Assembly (NCBI GenBank): GCA_023389295.1
Contig: JAEWEO010000213.1
Coordinates: 1-17,560 of the forward strand
Direction: 5' to 3'
DNA: 17,560 nucleotides
Source of the DNA: Bacillota bacterium
Lineage (GTDB): Bacteria > Bacillota > Clostridia > Lachnospirales > Lachnospiraceae
Shown here: positions 1 to 6,241 of the stretch, one piece after another
Position numbering within the stretch: the first letter of the stretch is position 1
How the letters are laid out: each line of letters opens with the position of its first letter
Notes under the pieces: generated by a model
Told to the model about the DNA's origin: nothing
Database searches by the model: none
Seen by the model: only the letters and a program-made list of their open reading frames with translations
Program-made: the position numbers and the translations under genes

Positions 1-41
1 CTCAAGACGGATAAATATAGAGGAATAAGGAAGGCATAGAG

Positions 42-986
42 ATGAGTCAGGTATGTTTTGGTATTGATATTGGCGGTACAGCCGTTAAGGTAGGGTTGTT
101 TAGTACAAAAGGTGAGTTGTTAAACAAATGGGATTTTTCAACGAAGTTTACTGGTGAAGGTAAGGATATACTTAAAGATGCTGCACGCTTTGTAAAAGAG
201 AAAATGGCAGCGTTGGACCTTTCTGAGGATGATGTTTTGGGGGTAGGTGTCGGAATTCCCGGACCGATTAAGGATAACGGAGATGTACTCGAACTTGCAA
301 ATCTTGGAAAAGGTTACTTTAATATAGAAGACGAGATGAAAAGTGTCTTAGGTCCTAAGTTTAAGGTTAAGGGTGGTAATGATGCAAATGTTGCTGCTCT
401 TGGTGAACTTTGGATGGGCGGTGGTAAAGGGTACCATAACATGGTACTTGCAACGCTGGGAACCGGTGTTGGCGGTGGTATTATATTAAATGGAACCGTA
501 CTTGCCGGCAGCAATGGTGCAGCTGGTGAAATCGGACATATTTTTGTTAATAATGAAGAAACTAACTCCTGTGGTTGTGGTAAGAAAGGATGCTTGGAGC
601 AATATGCTTCTGCTACCGGTATCGTAAGAATTGCAAAGGACTTCTTAAGTGAAAGCACAGAAGCTTCTACCATGCGTTCCTTTGAGGATGTGAGTGCAAA
701 AATAGTATTTGACTGTGCAAAAGAAGGGGATAAGCTTGCACTTCGGGCAGTTGAAAAAGCTTGCTATTATCTTGGTGTAGCACTTGCAAATATTGCACAG
801 GTCGTTGATCCGGAAGTATTTGTAATCGGTGGAGGTGTCTCAAAAGCGGGAGAAATTATTACTGAGACTACAAAAAAATATTATAACAGCCATGTTATGG
901 ATGCACTTAAGAATAAAAAGTTTGAGTTGGCTACCTTAGGCAATGACGCAGGAATTTTTGGTGCTGCAAAACTAATTCTTGCGTAG
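42..986 (+). CDS. glcK: ROK-family glucokinase
   Basis: Predicted cytoplasmic ATP-dependent glucokinase making glucose 6-phosphate from glucose that enters without PTS phosphorylation. The 314-residue protein has the usual ROK length. Visible motifs are the phosphate-binding DIGGT (9-13), the catalytic Asp of GGNDAN (Asp114), the second phosphate loop LGTGVGGGI (139-147), GAAGEIGH (159-166) and the ROK zinc motif CGCGKKGC (177-184), whose three Cys with His166 should bind zinc. A purine-rich GGAATAAGGAAGG precedes the ATG. murB follows after 78 bp on the same strand, so co-transcription is possible. ROK proteins also include allose and N-acetylmannosamine kinases and repressors. There is no N-terminal helix-turn-helix, so this is a kinase; glucose as the substrate is inferred from overall resemblance. 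Confidence 0.9.
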   Translation: MSQVCFGIDIGGTAVKVGLFSTKGELLNKWDFSTKFTGEGKDILKDAARFVKEKMAALDLSEDDVLGVGVGIPGPIKDNGDVLELANLGKGYFNIEDEMKSVLGPKFKVKGGNDANVAALGELWMGGGKGYHNMVLATLGTGVGGGIILNGTVLAGSNGAAGEIGHIFVNNEETNSCGCGKKGCLEQYASATGIVRIAKDFLSESTEASTMRSFEDVSAKIVFDCAKEGDKLALRAVEKACYYLGVALANIAQVVDPEVFVIGGGVSKAGEIITETTKKYYNSHVMDALKNKKFELATLGNDAGIFGAAKLILA

Positions 987-1064
987 TCAAGGAATTATAA
1001 AAGAATGGAAAACATATATTGCTAGGTATAGTAAATATAGAGCAGCTGTGTTAGGAGGCAGACA

Positions 1065-1979
1065 TTGGAAGATCAATTTTATCAAAAATTAATTCATATA
1101 TTACCACAAGAGCAGATTAAATTGAAGGAACCTATGGTAAATCATACATCGCTGCATATAGGAGGAGAGGCTGACTACTTAGTCTCTCCGTTAACAAGTG
1201 ATCAGGTGCATGATATTGTATGCCTTTGTAAACAAGAGAACATACCCTATTATATCATGGGAAATGGTAGTAATTTACTGGTATCGGACCTTGGATACCG
1301 TGGTCTTATAATCAAGCTAGGAGATGAATTCTCCTCTATTTGGGTAAGTGAAGATGGATTTGTAACTGCTCAAGCAGGAGTTCTTCTGTCAAAGCTTGCC
1401 AATGAGGTGGCTTCCCATAGCCTAACTGGATTTGAGTTTGCATCCGGTATACCGGGAACCTTAGGCGGAGCTGTGACTATGAATGCCGGAGCTTATGATG
1501 GAGAGATGAAACAATGTCTTGCCGGAGCTAGGGTAATGGACGAGAATGGTAACAAATTAAACCTCAAGGCAGAAGAGTTGGAATTGGGTTATCGTACCAG
1601 TATTCTACAAAAGAAAAATTATATCCTCTTAGAGGCTGATCTTTTGCTCACTCCGGGAGAGGAGCAAAAGATACGTGATAAAATGAATGATTTAAATCGT
1701 CAAAGAAGGGAAAAACAGCCTCTGGATCAATATAGTGCAGGCAGTACCTTTAAAAGACCCCAGGGATATTTTGCTGGGAAATTAATAAGTGATGCAGGTT
1801 TACGTGGCTATCAGGTCGGTGGTGCTGCTGTATCTGAGAAGCATTGTGGCTTCGTTATTAATAAGGACAATGCGTCCGCCCTGGAATTTCTCACTTTGAT
1901 TAATGATGTTATCCGTATTGTGGAGGAGAAATTTGGAGTGAAATTAGAACCGGAAGTAAAATTTCTAGGTGAATTTTAA
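1065..1979 (+). CDS. murB: UDP-N-acetylenolpyruvoylglucosamine reductase (MurB)
   Basis: FAD-dependent reductase that uses NADPH to convert UDP-GlcNAc-enolpyruvate to UDP-MurNAc in peptidoglycan precursor synthesis, in the cytoplasm. Of 304 residues, the first two thirds form the FAD-binding fold with GNGSN (66-70) and GIPGTLGG (128-135), then YRTS (176-179). The C-terminal MurB domain has AGSTFKRP (225-232), whose Ser227 matches the proton-donating Ser, and the closing EPEVK (295-299) carrying the conserved Glu. Length and lack of the E. coli-type insertion fit the type II enzymes of Firmicutes. The start is TTG at 1065; AGGAGG at 1053-1058 lies 6 nt upstream and no better ATG is near. rapZ follows after about 100 bp. 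Confidence 0.95.
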   Translation: MEDQFYQKLIHILPQEQIKLKEPMVNHTSLHIGGEADYLVSPLTSDQVHDIVCLCKQENIPYYIMGNGSNLLVSDLGYRGLIIKLGDEFSSIWVSEDGFVTAQAGVLLSKLANEVASHSLTGFEFASGIPGTLGGAVTMNAGAYDGEMKQCLAGARVMDENGNKLNLKAEELELGYRTSILQKKNYILLEADLLLTPGEEQKIRDKMNDLNRQRREKQPLDQYSAGSTFKRPQGYFAGKLISDAGLRGYQVGGAAVSEKHCGFVINKDNASALEFLTLINDVIRIVEEKFGVKLEPEVKFLGEF

Positions 1980-2066
1980 CGTAAAAAATTAATTAGTTTC
2001 CATTATTCTGCAAGAGAATAAACTCCGTTTAAGTGTTTTTATTGTGTTAATGGCCGTCTTTTAACG

Positions 2067-2086
2067 GCGGAATGGAGATAGAGATG
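2067..2086 (+). promoter_or_regulatory. rapZ translation start region with tandem in-frame ATGs
   Basis: GGAG at 2074-2077 lies 6 nt before the ATG at 2084. An earlier in-frame ATG at 2072 overlaps that GGAG and has only a weak GGCGGA upstream. The spacing favours 2084. The 12 bases at 2067-2078 are identical to the dnaE start region at 6222-6233. Confidence 0.6.
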
Positions 2087-2935
2087 AGATTTGTAATAGT
2101 TACAGGTATGTCTGGAGCGGGTAAAAGTTCTGTCTTAAAAATGTTAGAAGATGCGGGCTATTTCTGCGTAGATAATCTCCCCATCCAATTAGTAAAAAAG
2201 TTTGTCAGGCTTATCATCCAGGGTAATCAGCAAAAGGTTGCTTTAGGAATTGATATTCGAAGCGGACAAGCCCTAAAAGAGATGGATAATGTTCTTGCAG
2301 ATTTTAGTCGGACCGGTGTAAAATACGAAATACTCTTTTTAGATTGTTCCCTTGAGGTATTGGTAAAGAGATACAAAGAGACCAGAAGAAATCATCCATT
2401 GTCCGGCGTTGGGCGGGTGGAAAAGGGAATTAACTTAGAAAGGGAGCGTCTGGAATTTCTTAGAAGAAAAGCAGATGTTATTATAGATACCAGCCATCTT
2501 TTGATCAGAGAGCTGAAAATGCAGATTAATAAAATCTATGTGGATAATGAGAATTTTAGTAATTTCTTTATTACTATATTATCCTTTGGTTTTAAATACG
2601 GTATTCCGGCAGATTCTGATTTGGTGTTCGATGTGAGATTTTTACCAAATCCTTTCTATATTCCAGAACTTAAGAACTTAACCGGTAATGAAAGTGCGGT
2701 TAGTGATTATGTATTAGAGTCAAAATTAGCTACTGATTTTTTAAATCGACTAGAAGAAATGCTATTATTTCTAATACCTAACTACATTGCAGAAGGTAAA
2801 AATCAACTAGTAGTGAGCATCGGATGTACCGGTGGTAAACATCGTTCGGTTACCCTTGTGAATGAATTGACCAGGAGACTGATATCAACAGAATATGGAA
2901 TAAAAACGGAACATAGAGATATAGAGAAGGATTAA
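2084..2935 (+). CDS. rapZ: RapZ/YvcJ nucleotide-binding protein
   Basis: RapZ-family P-loop protein. In E. coli RapZ is an adaptor directing RNase E to the small RNA GlmZ and so controls glucosamine-6-phosphate synthase; in Bacillus YvcJ hydrolyses GTP and affects competence. From the preferred start at 2084 it has 283 residues: Walker A GMSGAGKS (8-15), a Walker B-like ILFLDC (83-88), and the C-terminal RapZ domain with SFGFKYGIP (167-175), DVRFLPNPFY (183-192) and GCTGGKHRSVT (247-257). A start at 2072 would add four residues but its ATG lies inside the Shine-Dalgarno. The next gene is whiA, 109 bp on; the yvcK/glmR gene often found between rapZ and whiA in Firmicutes is absent here. The RNA-level role in Clostridia is inference. 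Confidence 0.92.
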   Translation: MRFVIVTGMSGAGKSSVLKMLEDAGYFCVDNLPIQLVKKFVRLIIQGNQQKVALGIDIRSGQALKEMDNVLADFSRTGVKYEILFLDCSLEVLVKRYKETRRNHPLSGVGRVEKGINLERERLEFLRRKADVIIDTSHLLIRELKMQINKIYVDNENFSNFFITILSFGFKYGIPADSDLVFDVRFLPNPFYIPELKNLTGNESAVSDYVLESKLATDFLNRLEEMLLFLIPNYIAEGKNQLVVSIGCTGGKHRSVTLVNELTRRLISTEYGIKTEHRDIEKD

Positions 2936-3044
2936 TATTAGCAAAATAGGAATTGTTCTGAGTGTTATGTATATGATGGATATCAAAAAGAAATATTAAT
3001 ATCTCGTAGGTATCTGATCCGTTGATACAACGAAGGAGGCCTAT

Positions 3045-4022
3045 ATGTCATTTTCAAAGGATGTAAAGGAAGAGCTTTCCCAGCAGTTAAGTAGTGCAAG
3101 GCATTGTAGGCTGGCTGAGCTGGCGGCAATACTTTCCTGTGAAGGAAGAGTCTTGGGTTCGGATTCCAAAAAATATTTAAAATTGCAAACGGAAAATTTG
3201 GTTGTTGCAAGAAAATACTTTACATTAATCCGAAAAACATTTAATATAAATATTGATGTTTCTGTTAAGACTAATACTAATACAAAAGACAATCGTACCT
3301 ACACGATTATCATACGAAATCAGAAATATGTAAATCTTATATTACAGGCAACAAAACTGTCCTATAAGAAAGATAATGTGGAATTAGGGATTTCAGACCC
3401 TGTTATTTCACAAAATGCATGCTGTAAACGAGCATTTATCCGAGGTGCTTTTTTAGCCTCTGGCTCAATGAGTAATCCCAAAAAAGCTTATCATTTAGAA
3501 ATAGTTGTATCAAGTAACGAGAAAGCAGAGCAGATAAGAGACATGATACAAACCTTTTCGATAGATGCTAAAATAGTAGTGCGTAAGAAGAATTACGTAG
3601 TTTATATTAAAGAAGGCTCACAGATCGTTGATCTTTTGAACGTAATGGAAGCCCATGTTGCTTTAATGGATCTGGAAAATGTAAGAATACTTAAGGAAAT
3701 GCGCAATTCAATTAACCGACAGGTCAATTGTGAGGCTGCAAATATCAGTAAAACGGTGGCTGCTGCATCAAAACAAATCGATGATATTATCTTTATAAAG
3801 GATACTGTAGGTTTTGGTGATTTAGCGGAAGGCTTGGAGGACATCGCCAGACTAAGGATTGAATATCCAGAGGCTTCCTTAAAAGAATTAGGCACCATGT
3901 TAGTGCCGTCCATCGGTAAATCTGGTGTTAATCATAGATTACGGAAACTAAGTATGATAGCAGATCAATTGCGGGAGCATAAGGAGGAAAATAGTCATGA
4001 TAACAAAGGAAATAGTAATTAA
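3045..4022 (+). CDS. whiA: WhiA-family DNA-binding regulator
   Basis: WhiA is a conserved Gram-positive protein: a sporulation transcription factor in Streptomyces, and linked to division and chromosome segregation in Bacillus. The 325-residue product has an N-terminal WhiA domain, a degenerate LAGLIDADG-homing-endonuclease-like core with RGAFLASGSMSNP (133-145), and a C-terminal helix-turn-helix region including NRQVNCEAANISKTVAAAS (224-242) and the LKELG...SGVNHRLRKL segment (279-302). AAGGAGG at 3033-3039 sits 5 nt before the ATG. The coding region overlaps the next gene by 26 bp, so translation of the two is probably coupled. The N-terminal domain is expected to lack nuclease activity, from knowledge of the family. 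Confidence 0.95.
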   Translation: MSFSKDVKEELSQQLSSARHCRLAELAAILSCEGRVLGSDSKKYLKLQTENLVVARKYFTLIRKTFNINIDVSVKTNTNTKDNRTYTIIIRNQKYVNLILQATKLSYKKDNVELGISDPVISQNACCKRAFIRGAFLASGSMSNPKKAYHLEIVVSSNEKAEQIRDMIQTFSIDAKIVVRKKNYVVYIKEGSQIVDLLNVMEAHVALMDLENVRILKEMRNSINRQVNCEAANISKTVAAASKQIDDIIFIKDTVGFGDLAEGLEDIARLRIEYPEASLKELGTMLVPSIGKSGVNHRLRKLSMIADQLREHKEENSHDNKGNSN

Positions 4023-4251
4023 TATCCCTAATGGTTTGGAAGCAAGGCCGGTAGCACTACTTGTTCAGGTGGCAAGTCAATATGAATGCACAATTCATGT
4101 TTCAAGTAATGAAAAACGTGTAAACGCAAAGAGCATTATGGGTATGATGAGCATGGGTATTTCAGCCGGAGAGACAGTAATTGTAACAGCAGACGGTCCG
4201 GACGAAGAAGCTGCAGTTGAGAATATTGAGAAATATTTAAGTAGTAAATAA
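3997..4251 (+). CDS. Crh-like HPr-family protein with Glu15 in place of His15
   Basis: The 84-residue product has the HPr fold signature, but the PTS active-site His15 of GLHARPA is Glu here (NGLEARPVA, residues 12-20, numbering exact to canonical HPr). Arg17 and Pro18 are kept. The HPr kinase site is intact: Ser46 in NAKSIMGM (43-50). It therefore should not accept phosphate from enzyme I but could be phosphorylated on Ser46 and act as a catabolite-control cofactor, as Crh of Bacillus does with Gln15. The location next to rapZ and whiA matches the Bacillus crh neighbourhood. The start lies inside the end of whiA, with AAGGAGG at 3981-3987. A hairpin downstream probably ends the operon. Function is inferred from residues and context. 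Confidence 0.85.
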   Translation: MITKEIVINIPNGLEARPVALLVQVASQYECTIHVSSNEKRVNAKSIMGMMSMGISAGETVIVTADGPDEEAAVENIEKYLSSK

Positions 4252-4278
4252 GAATATTGAGAAATATTTAAGCAGTAA
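4220..4278 (+). repeat. Tandem duplication, period 31 bp, over the HPr gene end
   Basis: The 28 bases at 4220-4247 recur at 4251-4278 with one difference (T4242 versus C4273). The first copy encodes the last residues of the HPr-like protein; the stop codon TAA is at 4249-4251, so the second copy is outside the coding region. It looks like a recent local duplication. Confidence 0.9.
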
Positions 4279-4304
4279 TTTTGAATATCTATTTGAATTA
4301 TTTG

Positions 4305-4331
4305 AGGACACAGAAATTATCTGTGTCCTTT
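4305..4331 (+). terminator. Probable terminator after the HPr-like gene
   Basis: Perfect 9-bp stem AGGACACAG (4305-4313) and CTGTGTCCT (4321-4329) with a 7-nt loop. The following T-run is short and interrupted by C (TTTCT), so termination may be partial. It lies about 55 bp after the HPr stop codon. Confidence 0.7.
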
Positions 4332-4486
4332 CTACATATTTACAGTTATTGATATTGAGATGCTTTCTGATTGTAAAAAATATACTATCTATGACAATAA
4401 TAATAATTATTGCATTAAATTAACATTTAAACCGTAGGAAATAAGAGATAATTTAATAAATTTGTAAGGATATGCTTTTGTTTATA

Positions 4487-4495
4487 TGATATAAT
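4487..4495 (+). promoter_or_regulatory. Extended -10 promoter for the deacetylase gene
   Basis: TGATATAAT at 4487-4495 is a perfect extended -10 element; a second TATAAT follows at 4496-4501. No good -35 is present at the normal distance, which extended -10 promoters tolerate. It lies about 100 bp before the start codon at 4595. Apart from this, the AT-rich gap 4332-4577 shows no gene or structure I can support. Confidence 0.5.
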
Positions 4496-4594
4496 TATAA
4501 TATGTCGTAATAAGTTGAAGAAAAATAAAAAAGCTTAATTTATTAATTTGAGTTATTACTGATTCATTATTTTTATGAAAGAGGTATGTTTGAT

Positions 4595-5995
4595 ATGGCA
4601 AGAGAGAAAAAGAAGAAAGCTAAAAAAATAATAACCATAATTACGGTTGAAATATTGGCGCTACTATTATTATTTGGAGCATATCGTTTTTACACTATGA
4701 TGTCGGAGGATAAGAAGCCAGATCAAACAAAAGAAGAAGCTTCTAATTCAGATAAGAATGATAATAAGGGTAAAACGGATGAAGAAATAGCGATGGAAGA
4801 GGAACAGGTAAGATTACAAAAAGAGAAGGAAGAGCGTCAGGAAGTAATAAAGCAAGCAGATATTCTTGCTCTTGGCTATGATTATGACGGTGCCATAGAG
4901 TTAATTAAGAACTATAAGAGTAAAGAAGGCGGCTATGAAGTATATACCGAACTTGTATCAGCAGTAGACCGTCTGGAACAGGAAAAAGCCTCCTTAGTGT
5001 TATATGGTGGCGTTTATCAATCTGCAGCGGAGATCAATCATGTATTCTTCCATACGCTTGTTGCTGACAATTCCAAAGCATTTGATGGTGACAGCAGGGC
5101 TACTGGATATAATATGTATATGACTACTATCTCAGAATTTAATAAAATGATACAAAAGTTTTATGATGACGGATACGTACTTGTGAATATGTCTGATATA
5201 GCAAAGCAGGTTACCTTAGAGGATGGTACAACTAAATACGTTCAGAATGAGATTTATTTAAGAGAGGGTAAAAAGCCCCTTGTAATTTCACAGGACGATG
5301 TTAGCTACTATGAATACATGGAGGGAGACGGCTTTGCCACAAGAATTATTATTGGAGAAGACGGAAAACCCACCTGTGAGATGGAATTAGATGATGGTTC
5401 CGTTGTAACCGGAGATTTTGATATGGTACCACTAATTGATGCTTTCGTGGAAGAGCATCCGGATTTCTCTTATAAGGGAGCAAAAGGACTGTTAGCACTT
5501 ACAGGCTACGACGGAGTATTGGGTTATCGAACCAATGATCCTACTTCTCCTACCTATGCTAAGGATGTAGAGGATGCTAAAAAGGTAGCGGATGCATTAA
5601 AAGCGGAGGGCTGGGAATTTGCTTCTCATAGCTGGGGTCATAAGAATATGCAAAAAATAACCATTGACCATCTTAAGAGGGATACACAGAGATGGTTGGA
5701 TGAAGTGGAACCCATACTTGGCTCTACCGAATTTTTTGTATTTCCCTTTGGTGTGGATATAGAAGAAACCATCGGTAACTATAGTAATGACAAATATCAT
5801 TACCTCAAAGAATGCGGATTTAATTATTATATCGGTGTTTTTAAAGAGCCTTGGATGCATATCAAAAATGATTATGTCAGAATGACAAGAAGACCTCTGG
5901 ATGGTCAAGCAATGCTTCAGTTTCCGGAAAGACTTTCAGACTTATTTAATGTTGATGAGATAATTGATCCGGAAAGACCGGCAATGGATTGGTAA
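4595..5995 (+). CDS. Membrane-anchored polysaccharide deacetylase-like protein (NodB/CE4)
   Basis: Probable cell-surface carbohydrate deacetylase, substrate unknown (peptidoglycan or another N-acetylated glycan by family analogy). From the preferred start the protein has 466 residues: a Lys-rich cytoplasmic tip, one membrane segment (about 12-30), a charged Lys/Glu linker (38-85), a short helical region (86-135) and a NodB-like domain. Motif 1 is unusual, SQDDV (232-236) instead of TFDDG, keeping both Asp; motif 2 is HSWGH (345-349), the metal-binding HSxxH; motif 3 is FPFG (383-386). Motifs 1 and 2 are about 110 residues apart, wider than usual, suggesting an insertion. The ATG at 4586 lies only 1 nt after AAAGAGG (4578-4584); the ATG at 4595 is 10 nt away and is preferred. 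It stands between its own promoter and terminator. Activity is not assured given the altered motif 1. Confidence 0.75.
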   Translation: MAREKKKKAKKIITIITVEILALLLLFGAYRFYTMMSEDKKPDQTKEEASNSDKNDNKGKTDEEIAMEEEQVRLQKEKEERQEVIKQADILALGYDYDGAIELIKNYKSKEGGYEVYTELVSAVDRLEQEKASLVLYGGVYQSAAEINHVFFHTLVADNSKAFDGDSRATGYNMYMTTISEFNKMIQKFYDDGYVLVNMSDIAKQVTLEDGTTKYVQNEIYLREGKKPLVISQDDVSYYEYMEGDGFATRIIIGEDGKPTCEMELDDGSVVTGDFDMVPLIDAFVEEHPDFSYKGAKGLLALTGYDGVLGYRTNDPTSPTYAKDVEDAKKVADALKAEGWEFASHSWGHKNMQKITIDHLKRDTQRWLDEVEPILGSTEFFVFPFGVDIEETIGNYSNDKYHYLKECGFNYYIGVFKEPWMHIKNDYVRMTRRPLDGQAMLQFPERLSDLFNVDEIIDPERPAMDW

Positions 5996-6012
5996 AATAA
6001 ATATAGTTTATT

Positions 6013-6054
6013 AAATTCGGGGAAGGCTTAGACTTTTCCCGAATTTTGCTTTTT
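6013..6054 (+). terminator. Rho-independent terminator after the deacetylase gene
   Basis: Stem of about 14 pairs, including two G-U, between 6013-6026 and 6033-6046 around the loop CTTAGA. T-rich sequence follows (TTTTGCTTTTT, 6044-6054). It starts 18 bp after the deacetylase stop codon. Confidence 0.85.
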
Positions 6055-6063
6055 GGAGAATTA

Positions 6064-6090
6064 TAAGAAACTCACGCAGCGTGTTTCTTA
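6064..6090. repeat. Imperfect hairpin just upstream of the dnaE promoter
   Basis: TAAGAAA (6064-6070) pairs with TTTCTTA (6084-6090), and inside it CACG (6073-6076) pairs with CGTG (6080-6083), with a 2-nt bulge and a 3-nt loop. No T-run follows, so it is not a terminator. It ends 3 bp before the -35 box of dnaE. It may be a protein-binding site or a copy of a dispersed palindromic element; this cannot be decided from the window. Confidence 0.5.
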
Positions 6091-6093
6091 CAG

Positions 6094-6122
6094 TTGACAT
6101 ATGAAATAGGCTAGAATAGAAT
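6094..6122 (+). promoter_or_regulatory. Sigma-A-type promoter for dnaE
   Basis: TTGACA (6094-6099), 17-bp spacer, TAGAAT (6117-6122): perfect -35 and five of six -10 matches. Predicted transcription begins near 6129, giving an untranslated leader of about 110 nt in which I see no recognised riboswitch. Confidence 0.75.
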
Positions 6123-6221
6123 ATTTATTATAGAAAATACAAGAATAGTCGACCCTTAATTCTTAAGGATTTACAATAGATGTATTACGTTTGGTTCGTT
6201 GTTTTTTGCTGTTATAGGGCA

Positions 6222-6241
6222 GCGGAATGGAGAAAAATATG
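6222..6241 (+). promoter_or_regulatory. dnaE translation start region with tandem in-frame ATGs
   Basis: GGAG at 6229-6232 lies 6 nt before the ATG at 6239, while an in-frame ATG at 6227 overlaps it. The arrangement and the 12 bases at 6222-6233 match the rapZ start exactly. Confidence 0.6.

Noticed and set aside
314..673. 119-codon antisense frame within glcK
   Set aside because: Lies wholly opposite a conserved kinase gene, Pro/Ser-rich shadow composition, no ribosome binding site of its own.
2003..2021. TTATTCT/AGAATAA hairpin between murB and rapZ
   Set aside because: AT-only 7-bp stem without a following T-run at the right place; such repeats arise easily by chance in AT-rich spacers.
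2053..2068. Small inverted repeat GCCGT/ACGGC just before rapZ
   Set aside because: Only a 5-bp stem with a 6-nt loop and no T-run; too weak to call an operator or terminator, although it lies close to the ribosome binding site.
3041..3292. Antisense frames over the start of whiA
   Set aside because: Opposite conserved coding sequence with no recognised motif and no ribosome binding site.
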